NCBI GenBank assembly: GCA_945918815.1
Contig: CAMEIU010000141.1
Span: 1-5,522 of the forward strand
DNA: 5,522 nt
Source of the DNA: an uncultured Clostridia bacterium
GTDB lineage: Bacteria > Bacillota > Clostridia > Oscillospirales > Oscillospiraceae
Direction of reading: 5' to 3'
Position numbers and translations under genes: made by a program
Shown: one piece after another, positions 1-4,869 of the stretch
How the letters are laid out: each line of letters opens with the position of its first letter
Numbering within the stretch: the first letter of the stretch is position 1
The notes under the pieces: model-generated
Database searches by the model: none
What the model was told of the DNA's origin: nothing
The model's input: the letters and a program-made list of their open reading frames with translations, nothing else

Positions 1-370
1 CCCGTTTCACCGTGTCCAGATACTGCCGCAGAATGGTTTCCCGGCTCATGGCGTTGACCAGGGATACCTCCATGCCGGAGAGCTGAATGTCCGCAGGCAT
101 CAGGTCAACACCCTCCGCATGGTGCAGAATACCCTCGCCGGGCTGGATGGGCGTATCGGTCAGGACCTTGCCCATCATATCGGAGAGCGTGACCGGTAGC
201 GTGTCCGGGCGGGAATAGCCCAGGCTGATAGACAAGCTGCCCTGGGGATCGCCGTCAATCAGCAGCACCTTCTTTCCTTCCTGTGCCAGTCCGATGCCGA
301 GATTAGCGCAAGTTGTCGTTTTACCAACGCCACCCTTTTGGTTGGCGATGGCGATGATTTGCGCATTCAT
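1..370 (-). CDS. ParA/Soj-family partitioning ATPase, N-terminal 123 residues (runs off left edge)
   Basis: This is a deviant-Walker P-loop ATPase of the ParA/Soj/MinD superfamily, which uses ATP-dependent dimerisation and DNA binding to segregate plasmids, chromosomes or excised elements. The visible N-terminus reads MNAQIIAIANQKGGVGKTTT. The deviant Walker A motif KGGVGKTT spans residues 12-19 (signature Lys12, P-loop Lys17), and the A' motif LLIDGDPQ is at about residues 36-43. There is no N-terminal DNA-binding domain before the P-loop, so it is a short Soj-like form rather than a long P1-type ParA. The start at 370 follows a strong Shine-Dalgarno (GGAGGTGA, plus-strand 378-385) with a 7-nt spacer. 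It lies 76 nt downstream of the helix-turn-helix gene on the same strand, so co-transcription is likely. A ParB partner may follow beyond the left edge. The family is certain; a role in partition rather than another ParA function is inferred. Confidence 0.95.
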   Translation of the reverse strand, partial: MNAQIIAIANQKGGVGKTTTCANLGIGLAQEGKKVLLIDGDPQGSLSISLGYSRPDTLPVTLSDMMGKVLTDTPIQPGEGILHHAEGVDLMPADIQLSGMEVSLVNAMSRETILRQYLDTVKR

Positions 371-377
371 ATTCAAA

Positions 378-385
378 TCACCTCC
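378..385 (-). promoter_or_regulatory. Ribosome binding site of the ParA-family gene
   Basis: GGAGGTGA on the minus strand lies 7 nt before the ATG at 370. It is a near-complete complement to the 16S 3' end and fixes the start of the ATPase. Confidence 0.85.
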
Positions 386-405
386 ATGTTTTTGGACATA
401 AGAAT

Positions 406-427
406 AGGCACCCATTCCTGGATGCCT
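406..427 (-). promoter_or_regulatory. GNRA-capped hairpin between the helix-turn-helix gene and the ParA gene
   Basis: In the leftward transcript the sequence AGGCAUCCA-GGAA-UGGGUGCCU folds into a 9-bp stem with one G-U wobble. The GGAA tetraloop belongs to the stable GNRA class. It begins 20 nt after the stop codon of the helix-turn-helix gene and ends 21 nt before the ParA ribosome site. No uridine run follows (the next bases are AUUCUUAUGU), so it is a poor intrinsic terminator. It may instead be a processing, stability or attenuation element. The structure is seen in the sequence; any function is inferred. Confidence 0.5.
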
Positions 428-446
428 TTGATTTACGCAATTCAGG

Positions 447-689
447 TTAAACTTGAACTTTAAGCTTATTCCTGAATTCGGCGTAGTGGTCGCTTAAAAT
501 ATAGTCGATAACCCATGGCTTCGGGATAAGAAATGTCGTCCGAATGTAATAATGCTTGACCCGGTTTTCTCGCATGAGCTTCCTTGCTGTGCTGTCAGCA
601 ATTCCGCCCAGCATCTCACGGAATTGGGATAATGTAACGAGGTCAGGGTAATCAGCGAAACGATGCTCATAATATTTGCGGTTTTTCAT
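447..689 (-). CDS. Small excisionase-like helix-turn-helix DNA-binding protein (80 aa)
   Basis: This 80-residue basic protein is laid out like the Xis/MerR-type winged helix-turn-helix proteins of clostridial mobile elements. The segment LVTLSQFREMLGGIADSTAR (residues 17-36) matches the 'x-LTVxEAAxxLGVSxSTVxR' helix-turn-helix pattern. After it come a basic stretch (KLMRENRVKHYYIR) and the wing-like 'FLIPKPWVIDYIL', comparable to 'YRIPKxxLxxYL' in excisionases. The start is supported by a GGGAGG ribosome site about 9 nt before the ATG. It precedes the ParA-family gene on the same strand and is the last gene before the tRNA-Leu junction, about 310 bp away. A recombination directionality factor usually sits in such a place, but a transcriptional autoregulator of the ParA operon is equally possible. 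The fold class is fairly sure; the exact role is not. Confidence 0.85.
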   Translation of the reverse strand: MKNRKYYEHRFADYPDLVTLSQFREMLGGIADSTARKLMRENRVKHYYIRTTFLIPKPWVIDYILSDHYAEFRNKLKVQV

Positions 690-710
690 TGTATCAGCCT
701 CCCGAAAAAT

Positions 711-745
711 ATGTTGTCAATAGCGGGGAATTGCTGTTACAACAT
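711..745. promoter_or_regulatory. Inverted repeat upstream of the helix-turn-helix gene (candidate operator)
   Basis: ATGTTGT (711-717) and ACAACAT (739-745) form a perfect 7-bp inverted repeat, with a further AGC/GCT match inside it. It lies 22-56 bp before the start of the helix-turn-helix gene, where an autoregulator would bind. The function is inferred from position alone. Confidence 0.3.
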
Positions 746-949
746 GTACGGTTGTTTGCGAAGTAAAATCATACTGAAATCAAATTGGGTTTCGCATGTA
801 TCCCTCCAACTTCCTTTTTGCGTTCCAAACGGCTTTCAAACCGGATTGAGCGAGGGAAAAGTGGAAACCTCTGATTCTACTCGTTTTTTGAACAAATGAT
901 GATTTTTGCATTGTTTTGACTCGAATTAAGTTTTGAAAACCGGGAAAAA

Positions 950-969
950 GGTACCACTTGGTTCCACTC
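950..969 (+). repeat. Tandem 10-bp imperfect repeat next to the attachment site
   Basis: GGTACCACTT (950-959) is followed directly by GGTTCCACTC (960-969), with 8 of 10 bases identical. It lies 30 bp from the tRNA-Leu fragment on the element side, where integrase arm-type sites or excisionase sites often occur as short direct repeats. Two copies are weak evidence for that role. Confidence 0.35.
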
Positions 970-999
970 CAGGGAAGCCAGTTCCGAATAACCCCGAGA

Positions 1000-1055
1000 A
1001 CTCAAAATCCACCGCTGGCGACAGCGTGCCGGTTCGAGTCCGGCCACCGGCACCA
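1000..1055 (+). other. Attachment site: 3' fragment of a tRNA-Leu(CAA) gene
   Basis: The sequence reads as a tRNA from the anticodon loop to the encoded CCA. The loop is CTCAAAA (1001-1007, anticodon CAA at 1003-1005). A long variable arm hairpin CGCTG-GCGA-CAGCG (1013-1026) marks a class II tRNA. The T arm GCCGG-TTCGAGT-CCGGC (1028-1044) is perfect. The 3' acceptor strand CACCGGC, discriminator A and CCA end at 1055. The 5' half is missing: the five bases before the loop pair at only three of five anticodon-stem positions, and no D arm or GCCGGTG acceptor strand lies upstream. This is therefore the duplicated core left by site-specific integration. The sequence match is clear; calling it attR assumes the intact tRNA is at the far left end of the element. 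Confidence 0.75.
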
Positions 1056-1060
1056 AAAAT

Positions 1061-1092
1061 CGGCAAGCTTCGACAGAAGATTGCCGGTTTTT
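1061..1092 (+). terminator. Intrinsic terminator of the original tRNA-Leu gene
   Basis: CGGCAA-G-CTTC, loop GACA, then GAAG-A-TTGCCG (1061-1086) makes a stem of ten pairs with one internal G/A mismatch. A T5 tract follows at 1088-1092. It starts 6 nt after the CCA end, as expected for a tRNA gene, and marks this DNA as native chromosomal flank. Confidence 0.75.
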
Positions 1093-1109
1093 ATTTATTG
1101 CTTCTTCAC

Positions 1110-1136
1110 GCTTCACGAAAACGGAAGCCGATTTTT
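1110..1136 (+). terminator. Second, tandem terminator-like hairpin
   Basis: GCTTC (1110-1114) pairs with GAAGC (1124-1128), with an inner CG-AAAA-CG and one bulged A. A T5 tract lies at 1132-1136. It is weaker than the hairpin at 1061-1086, about 20 bp before it, and probably acts as a back-up. Confidence 0.45.
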
Positions 1137-1146
1137 GGAAGATCAT

Positions 1147-1189
1147 ACGCCCCCATCGGAAGCGGCCTGGCCGTCTCGGATGGGGGCGT
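1147..1189. repeat. Long GC-rich palindrome (11-bp perfect arms)
   Basis: ACGCCCCCATC (1147-1157) and GATGGGGGCGT (1179-1189) are perfect inverted arms. The 21-bp centre can pair further through CGG (1163-1165) and CCG (1171-1173). Neither side has a T tract, so a standard terminator is unlikely. It may be a REP-like repeat or a transcription barrier between the tRNA locus and the convergent peptidase gene. Confidence 0.7.
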
Positions 1190-1206
1190 TGGTTATGCGC
1201 TTACAT

Positions 1207-1569
1207 GCTGATCGGATTCTCTCCGCAAACCGGGAAATTGGGATTTGTCTATGAATTGACAATGGATAATTGACAATTGACAATGAACGTATTTTCCTTC
1301 GGAAAATGATTGAAAAACGCCCGTTTTCAAGTGATCCGTAGGGGCGACCCTTGCGGTCGCCCTCCGTGCACACCTCCAATGTAGGGCGCGGGAAGGTGAA
1401 TTGCCCGAAGGGCAAGAGAGGCCGGTCTGGACCGCGACCCGACGCGCCGTTTGGCAGTTGATTCCAGGATGCAGCTGCCTGCATACGGCACGTCCAGTGG
1501 CCGTGCCCTACAAAAAGCGGTACATCGTCAAATCCCAATTTTCTGGTTTGCCGGCGAATGCCGGTCAGC
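1207..1569. mobile_element. MITE-like palindromic element with 47-bp imperfect terminal inverted repeats
   Basis: The left arm (1207-1253, plus strand) and the right arm (1523-1569, minus strand) align without gaps at about 35 of 47 positions. The inner 28 positions match at 24, including AAATTGGGATTTG in both. Between them lie TTGACAATGG-type repeats (1254-1287), a hairpin at 1291-1307 and another at 1342-1362 (GGGCGACC/GGTCGCCC). Further hairpins lie at 1401-1415 (TTGCCC-GAA-GGGCAA), about 1469-1484 (ATGCAG/CTGCAT) and about 1486-1507 (GGCACG/CGTGCC). GTAGGG motifs begin near 1338 and 1381, and an inverted one ends at about 1511. There is no transposase gene and I found no clear target-site duplication. 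The repeats are seen directly; mobility is inferred. The right arm ends 8 bp from the peptidase stop codon and includes a CCGGC/GCCGG hairpin (1551-1564). Confidence 0.5.
1254..1307 (+). repeat. TTGACAATGG repeat plus CC-TTC-GG hairpin, copy 1
   Basis: Three TTGACAAT-type units (1254-1287) end in AATTGACAATTGACAATGAA (1268-1287). After a 3-nt spacer comes the hairpin ATTTTCC-TTC-GGAAAAT (1291-1307). The minus-strand copy at 4824-4868 matches the 20-mer at 19 of 20 positions and has the same spacer length and hairpin cap. Confidence 0.65.
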
Positions 1570-1577
1570 GGGTTCTT

Positions 1578-4500
1578 TTATCCGGCGAGGCAGCGGTACA
1601 GGAAGGTCACGATCTGGGCATTGGTGCAGGGGGCGTCGGGGGTGAAGGTGGTGAGGGAGGTTCCGGCGGTCACACCGGTCTCCACGGCCCAGCGGACCGA
1701 ACCTGCGTAGTAGGCGTCCGCGGCCACGTCGCGGAACCGGTTGGCGCCGTCCCCTTCCGCTTCGCCGTCGAGCCGCCACAGTAAGGTGACCATGTGGGCG
1801 CAGCTGCACGGGGCGTCGGGCGAGAAGGTAGTCTCGCCGGTGCCGGTGGTGACGCCCTGCTCCCGGGCCCACAAAACGGCGGCATAGGCTTCGCCGTCCT
1901 CGGACACATCGGTGAACGTGGTCTCCCCGGACGCGGGCTCCGGCTGGCCCAGGGTGCGCCACAGGAGGGTCAGGGCTTCTGCCCGGGTGCAGAATCCGTC
2001 GGGATCGAAGGTTTCCTCCTCCACCGCGCCCAGCTCCGAGGCCCAGCGGACCGCGTCGGCGTAATAGGCAGCCGCTTCCCCGGCTTCCGGGTCCCCGATG
2101 GTGAAGGCGGTCCAGCCTCTGGAACGGCCGATCCAGAAGCCGTCGTCCTCCTCCTTCCCCTCCGGCACGATCCAGGTCCAGTAATCCTCCTCGGAGTTAT
2201 CGTCGTCTTCGGGGCCGGTCTCCGCCAGCGCATAGTATTCCCCGGCCTCGGAGGGTGCTTCTTTCAGCTTCGCGAGCCGGCCGTCCTCCATGCGGTAATA
2301 GGTCAGCGACAGGCCGGTCTGACCGGTGATGTCCAGGCACGCGCCGCTATCCTCACGGCCGTAATACACCTGGAAATAGGGCGCCAGGTCCACGGGCTCA
2401 CCGGCGGGGAACGTCTCGTTGTAGGCCGTGCTGACAAGGACCGGCGCGTAATCGGCGTACAGCACGTCGCCCAGGAGGATCTCGCGCTTCTCTGCCTCGT
2501 TCCCCTCCTCGCTGCACCCGGTCAGGTACCGCAGCAGCATGTCCGCCGCGTAGGCGCCGCTCTCCTCTGCGGGGGTAACGAAGATGGCGGAGAAGTAATA
2601 GTACAGACTGGTCCGATCCCAATATTGGTCGTACACCCCGTTCTGGACGTCCGTATCGTTCACCAGCACGATGCAGGCGCTGGTATAGGGATTGAGATCG
2701 TAGTTGGCCAGGGTCGTGGCCATGCTGACGCCGTTATAGGCGCTGTATTCCGTCAGGACGCCGTTCTCGTCATATTCCAGGCTGAAGAAGGTGTTCCCGT
2801 TGACGCCGTTTTCCTCGGAGATGCAGCTGACCGCCACGAAATTGAAATACAGCTGGGCCTCCCGGAACGGCTCAACGGCCAGGATGCCGTCCGCCAGCTC
2901 CTTTGCCTTGCGCAGGAATTCGCCCTGGGACTTTTCGTCAAAGCCCTCGCCGAAGATCAGCACCGTCTTGTTGTTGCCGTAATCCTGGGCGCCGTAGTAG
3001 CCCTTCTGGACCATGGGATCGTTGTTGTCCACAAGCCTTGTGGTTTTGAAGGCAATCTTGTAATTGGCGGTCTTCTCCGCCAGCAGCGCATCGCCGCGAC
3101 AGACGGACACGGTGACCGTATAGGTGCCCGGCAGCGCAGGACCCCCGGCGGCGGTGGTGTAGACATCCTCTCCGGTCTTGTGGGACAGGAACGCCACGTC
3201 GTAGACGTCGGTCCCATCCAGGGGAGAGCCGCTCTGGAGGGTATAGGTCATCCTGTCATAGTCATAGTAGGTGTAGTACTGATAGCCCTCGTAGGAGACC
3301 TCGATCCGGTCTTCCGCCGTCAGATTTCCCTGGACGGAGAGCTTCAGCCGGGCCGGTTTGCCGTCCTCCATTTTGGAGGCGGGCGCCAGGGAGATGGAGA
3401 CCTCCGTTACCGCGAACACGCCCTCCGCCGTGCAGCCCTGGTATTCGCCCACGACGGTGTAGGTACCGGCCTCCTGGGGCAGCTCCGGCAGTTCCGTCTT
3501 CGCCGCGCCCTCGCCGCTGTAGTAGGTCAGAGTCAGGCCGCTGAGCTCGCTGCCGGACAGGACGGTCCCGTTCTGGCGGAAGAGGAAATACCGGTCCATC
3601 TCCGGGACCTCTCCCACCACGAATTCGTCGGCATAGGTCTGGAAAAACAGCTTGGGCACGTTGGAGCCTGCGCTGATGGCGTCCCGCAATGCCTCCTTGC
3701 AGACATCGCAGAAGTCGAATTCATAGAGCCATTCCGTTCCGGCGTCATCCGTATAGGTATAGCTCAGATACTGCATCTTGCATTCGGTGGCGGGAATATA
3801 GTAGCCCGTGCCGCAGTAGCCGCCCCAGTCATAGACGCCGATGCCGTTCTTGCCGACGAATCTGGCCCAGGGTACCTTGGCCGGATCCGACTCCGTGGAC
3901 AGATTGGCATACTCGCCCTCATAGCCGGGCATGTAATACTCGTCGGAGAGGTTCGCAATGGTGTGACCCATCTCATGGACCATGATATCGACGGACTGCT
4001 CGTTCAGGGAGGCGATGCAGTAGTCGCCGCCGCTGCCGCCGTAGGTCTCGGAATTGACCAGGTACATGCAGTAGTCCACCGCGCCCCCACGGTCTCCGGT
4101 GAAGAAGGCGTCCCGCAGGGCGTAGCCCTTGGCGGCCCCATCCGGGGAGAGGTCAATCAGGCGCTGGGTATCCCAGGTCCAGAAGCTGGAACCAAAGGCC
4201 GTATCCCGGACATCCGCTGCCGCTTCTTCGGCGGAGGCGGCGTCCTCCCCCTGAACGCCGTGGGCGTTGGAGATCACGCCCAGGGCGTAGATCTTGACGG
4301 AGTCGGCAAATTCGTCGAAGGGAGCCGTGGACATGATATGGTCCGCGGTCTTCTCCGCGGCGGCATAGAACGCGTCCTGCTCTCCCTCCTGGAAGCCGTC
4401 GCCCATGATCAGCAGAACCAGGGCGTCCCGGTCATCCAAAGCTTCCTCGCCGTATACCAGCTCCACTTCCCGGCCGGATACGGTCATTTCTTCGGTGTGC

Positions 4501-4628
4501 GCTTCGTCGTCTTCTCCCTCATAGGTCACCTGCACCGGTACCGCCTCCGCGCCGTCCGCCAGAGCGAAGGGACACAGAGAGAGCAGCAGGGCCAGCGCCA
4601 GCAGGAGGCTGATGGATCTCTTTTTCAT
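1578..4628 (-). CDS. Secreted SLH-anchored M64-family (IgA-peptidase-like) metallopeptidase with a duplicated, inactive second module
   Basis: This 1016-residue surface protein begins with a signal peptide (KKR, then a Leu/Ala core; likely cut after FALA, residue 24). Residues 69-320 form an M64-type zinc peptidase. It has the family-like N-terminal block VLLIMGDGFQEGEQDAF and the zinc site HEMGH (218-222), followed by NLSDEY (226-231), as in the HExxH...LxDEY signature of IgA peptidases. An Ig-like domain follows (about 323-409), then a second (about 410-525). Residues 553-845 repeat the peptidase plus Ig-like layout (VLIFGEGFDEKSQGEF; LSLTYY versus LTLTYY), but the copy has no HExxH. Three SLH repeats (about 852-893, 904-954, 964-1014) would bind cell-wall polymer; only the first keeps a TRAE motif. 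The start at 4628 follows AAAGGAGA, and an in-frame ATG at 4658 lies before that site. Fold and location are well supported. Cleavage of IgA or mucin is only inferred from the family. Confidence 0.92.
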   Translation of the reverse strand: MKKRSISLLLALALLLSLCPFALADGAEAVPVQVTYEGEDDEAHTEEMTVSGREVELVYGEEALDDRDALVLLIMGDGFQEGEQDAFYAAAEKTADHIMSTAPFDEFADSVKIYALGVISNAHGVQGEDAASAEEAAADVRDTAFGSSFWTWDTQRLIDLSPDGAAKGYALRDAFFTGDRGGAVDYCMYLVNSETYGGSGGDYCIASLNEQSVDIMVHEMGHTIANLSDEYYMPGYEGEYANLSTESDPAKVPWARFVGKNGIGVYDWGGYCGTGYYIPATECKMQYLSYTYTDDAGTEWLYEFDFCDVCKEALRDAISAGSNVPKLFFQTYADEFVVGEVPEMDRYFLFRQNGTVLSGSELSGLTLTYYSGEGAAKTELPELPQEAGTYTVVGEYQGCTAEGVFAVTEVSISLAPASKMEDGKPARLKLSVQGNLTAEDRIEVSYEGYQYYTYYDYDRMTYTLQSGSPLDGTDVYDVAFLSHKTGEDVYTTAAGGPALPGTYTVTVSVCRGDALLAEKTANYKIAFKTTRLVDNNDPMVQKGYYGAQDYGNNKTVLIFGEGFDEKSQGEFLRKAKELADGILAVEPFREAQLYFNFVAVSCISEENGVNGNTFFSLEYDENGVLTEYSAYNGVSMATTLANYDLNPYTSACIVLVNDTDVQNGVYDQYWDRTSLYYYFSAIFVTPAEESGAYAADMLLRYLTGCSEEGNEAEKREILLGDVLYADYAPVLVSTAYNETFPAGEPVDLAPYFQVYYGREDSGACLDITGQTGLSLTYYRMEDGRLAKLKEAPSEAGEYYALAETGPEDDDNSEEDYWTWIVPEGKEEDDGFWIGRSRGWTAFTIGDPEAGEAAAYYADAVRWASELGAVEEETFDPDGFCTRAEALTLLWRTLGQPEPASGETTFTDVSEDGEAYAAVLWAREQGVTTGTGETTFSPDAPCSCAHMVTLLWRLDGEAEGDGANRFRDVAADAYYAGSVRWAVETGVTAGTSLTTFTPDAPCTNAQIVTFLYRCLAG
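3963..3977 (-). other. Zinc-binding catalytic motif HEMGH of the M64 domain
   Basis: The codons CAT GAG ATG GGT CAC encode His218-Glu-Met-Gly-His222. The two histidines should bind zinc and Glu219 should be the general base. Asp229 in the following DEY is the likely further conserved residue of the family. Confidence 0.85.
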
Positions 4629-4640
4629 GGGTTTCTCCTT
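4629..4640 (-). promoter_or_regulatory. Ribosome binding site deciding the peptidase start
   Basis: AAAGGAGAAACCC precedes the ATG at 4628 on the minus strand. It lies inside the longer open frame that begins at 4658, so it favours the MKKRSI start, which also gives a normal signal peptide. Confidence 0.8.
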
Positions 4641-4687
4641 TCTCATTCCAGCGTGCACAAAACAGAAGAAACATTTTCCTTTCTATT

Positions 4688-4716
4688 ATTTTACAGGAGA
4701 CACTTTTGAAATGCAA
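4688..4716 (-). promoter_or_regulatory. Candidate promoter of the peptidase gene
   Basis: On the minus strand, TTGCAT (4711-4716) lies 17 bp before TAAAAT (4688-4693), which matches the -10 consensus at 5 of 6 positions; the -35 box is weaker. Transcription would start near 4680 and give a leader of about 50 nt. The 10-mer TTTCTTCTGT occurs on both sides (4723-4732 and 4662-4671, minus strand) and could be regulator half-sites. Confidence 0.5.
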
Positions 4717-4750
4717 TACATTACAGAAGAAAAACCAAACCGGCAAAACG

Positions 4751-4807
4751 CCCTCGTACCCCATGCGGGCGGCTGATAGCCTCCCCTACAGAGGGCACGA
4801 GGGTGCC
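4751..4807. repeat. Palindromic intergenic segment with a GTAGGGG motif
   Basis: CCCTCGT (4751-4757) and ACGAGGG (4797-4803) are inverted arms. Inside lie GCCTC/GAGG pairing and CCCCTAC, the inverse of GTAGGGG. GGCAC-GAGG-GTGCC (4794-4807) can form an alternative hairpin. It resembles the palindromes in the block at 1207-1569 and may help end transcription from the ABC gene, although no good T tract follows. Confidence 0.5.
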
Positions 4808-4823
4808 AATTAGATTTTAAATC

Positions 4824-4868
4824 GTCCCGAAGGGACCCCTTCATTGTCCATTGTCAATTGTCCATTGA
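4824..4868 (-). repeat. TTGACAATGG repeat plus CC-TTC-GG hairpin, copy 2 (inverted)
   Basis: Read on the minus strand, the repeat starts 1 nt after the ABC-exporter stop codon. It contains AATTGACAATGGACAATGAA (4840-4859), a 3-nt spacer and the hairpin GTCCC-TTC-GGGAC (4824-4836). The layout equals that of copy 1 at 1254-1307, with different stem bases but preserved pairing. It lies where a 3' untranslated region or terminator would be, but only GATTTAAAAT follows the hairpin, not a real U tract. Confidence 0.65.
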
Positions 4869-4869
4869 T

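Larger units (their letters stand above)
690..999. other. AT-rich stretch without a gene at the end of the integrated element
   Basis: No convincing gene is seen in these 310 bases. The open frame at 663-899 on the plus strand overlaps the helix-turn-helix gene antisense and resembles no family I recognise. The stretch should hold the promoter of the leftward operon and the integrase-binding arm of the attachment site. It contains a 7-bp inverted repeat (711-717/739-745), a consensus TTGACA (715-720, minus strand) with no usable -10, and a 10-bp imperfect tandem repeat (950-969). It is visibly richer in A+T than the DNA to the right of the tRNA fragment. Confidence 0.6.
1..1055. mobile_element. 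Right end of an integrative element inserted in a tRNA-Leu gene (partial)
   Basis: This is inferred from three things seen together. A ParA-family ATPase gene and a small excisionase-like helix-turn-helix gene, both typical of plasmids, ICEs and integrated elements, read leftward. They are followed by an AT-rich stretch without a gene and then by a tRNA-Leu 3' fragment with no 5' half. When an integrase targets the 3' end of a tRNA gene, one junction keeps an intact tRNA and the other keeps only the duplicated 3' end. The orphan 3' end lies on the plus strand with terminators beyond it, so the element should extend to the left and the native chromosome should begin at about 1056. The left limit and the integrase are outside the window, so the class (ICE, IME, prophage) cannot be given. 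Confidence 0.6.
1056..1577. other. Chromosomal flank without a gene, rich in palindromes
   Basis: These 522 bases hold the two tRNA terminators, the large hairpin at 1147-1189 and the palindromic block at 1207-1569. The open frames seen here on both strands (for example 1143-1538 minus and 1401-1784 plus) run through hairpin repeats or into the antisense of the peptidase gene. None has a convincing ribosome site or a recognisable domain. I see no real gene. Confidence 0.65.

Noticed and set aside
691..720. Promoter with consensus TTGACA at 715-720 for the helix-turn-helix gene
   Set aside because: The only possible -10 (TGATAC, 18 bp away) lies between the ribosome site and the start codon. 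The transcript would begin inside the gene without its ribosome site.
960..1055. Complete functional tRNA-Leu gene
   Set aside because: No D arm or 5' acceptor strand can be found upstream, and the anticodon stem pairs at only three of five positions, so only the 3' half is present.
877..1254. Overlapping small open frames across the tRNA-Leu fragment and terminators, both strands
   Set aside because: They translate tRNA and hairpin DNA (for example 'VPVAGLEPARCRQRW', which is the reverse of the tRNA 3' end) and lack ribosome sites.
1254..1287. CRISPR-like array in the TTGACAATGG repeats
   Set aside because: The units are about 10-14 bp, contiguous and degenerate, with no unique spacers.
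1143..1538. 131-codon open frame on the minus strand
   Set aside because: It runs entirely through hairpin repeats and the MITE-like block; the sequence has no domain and no credible start signal.
1551..1564. Intrinsic terminator for the peptidase gene
   Set aside because: The CCGGC/GCCGG stem is short and the leftward transcript has no U tract after it (CAAACCAGAAA), so termination here is not supported.
1794..4709. Very long open frame (971 codons) on the plus strand
   Set aside because: It is antisense to the peptidase gene, whose signal peptide, zinc motif, SLH repeats, promoter and ribosome site are all convincing. The plus-strand translation is a low-complexity Gly/Arg/Val-rich product with no recognisable domain, and arises from GC-rich codon bias.
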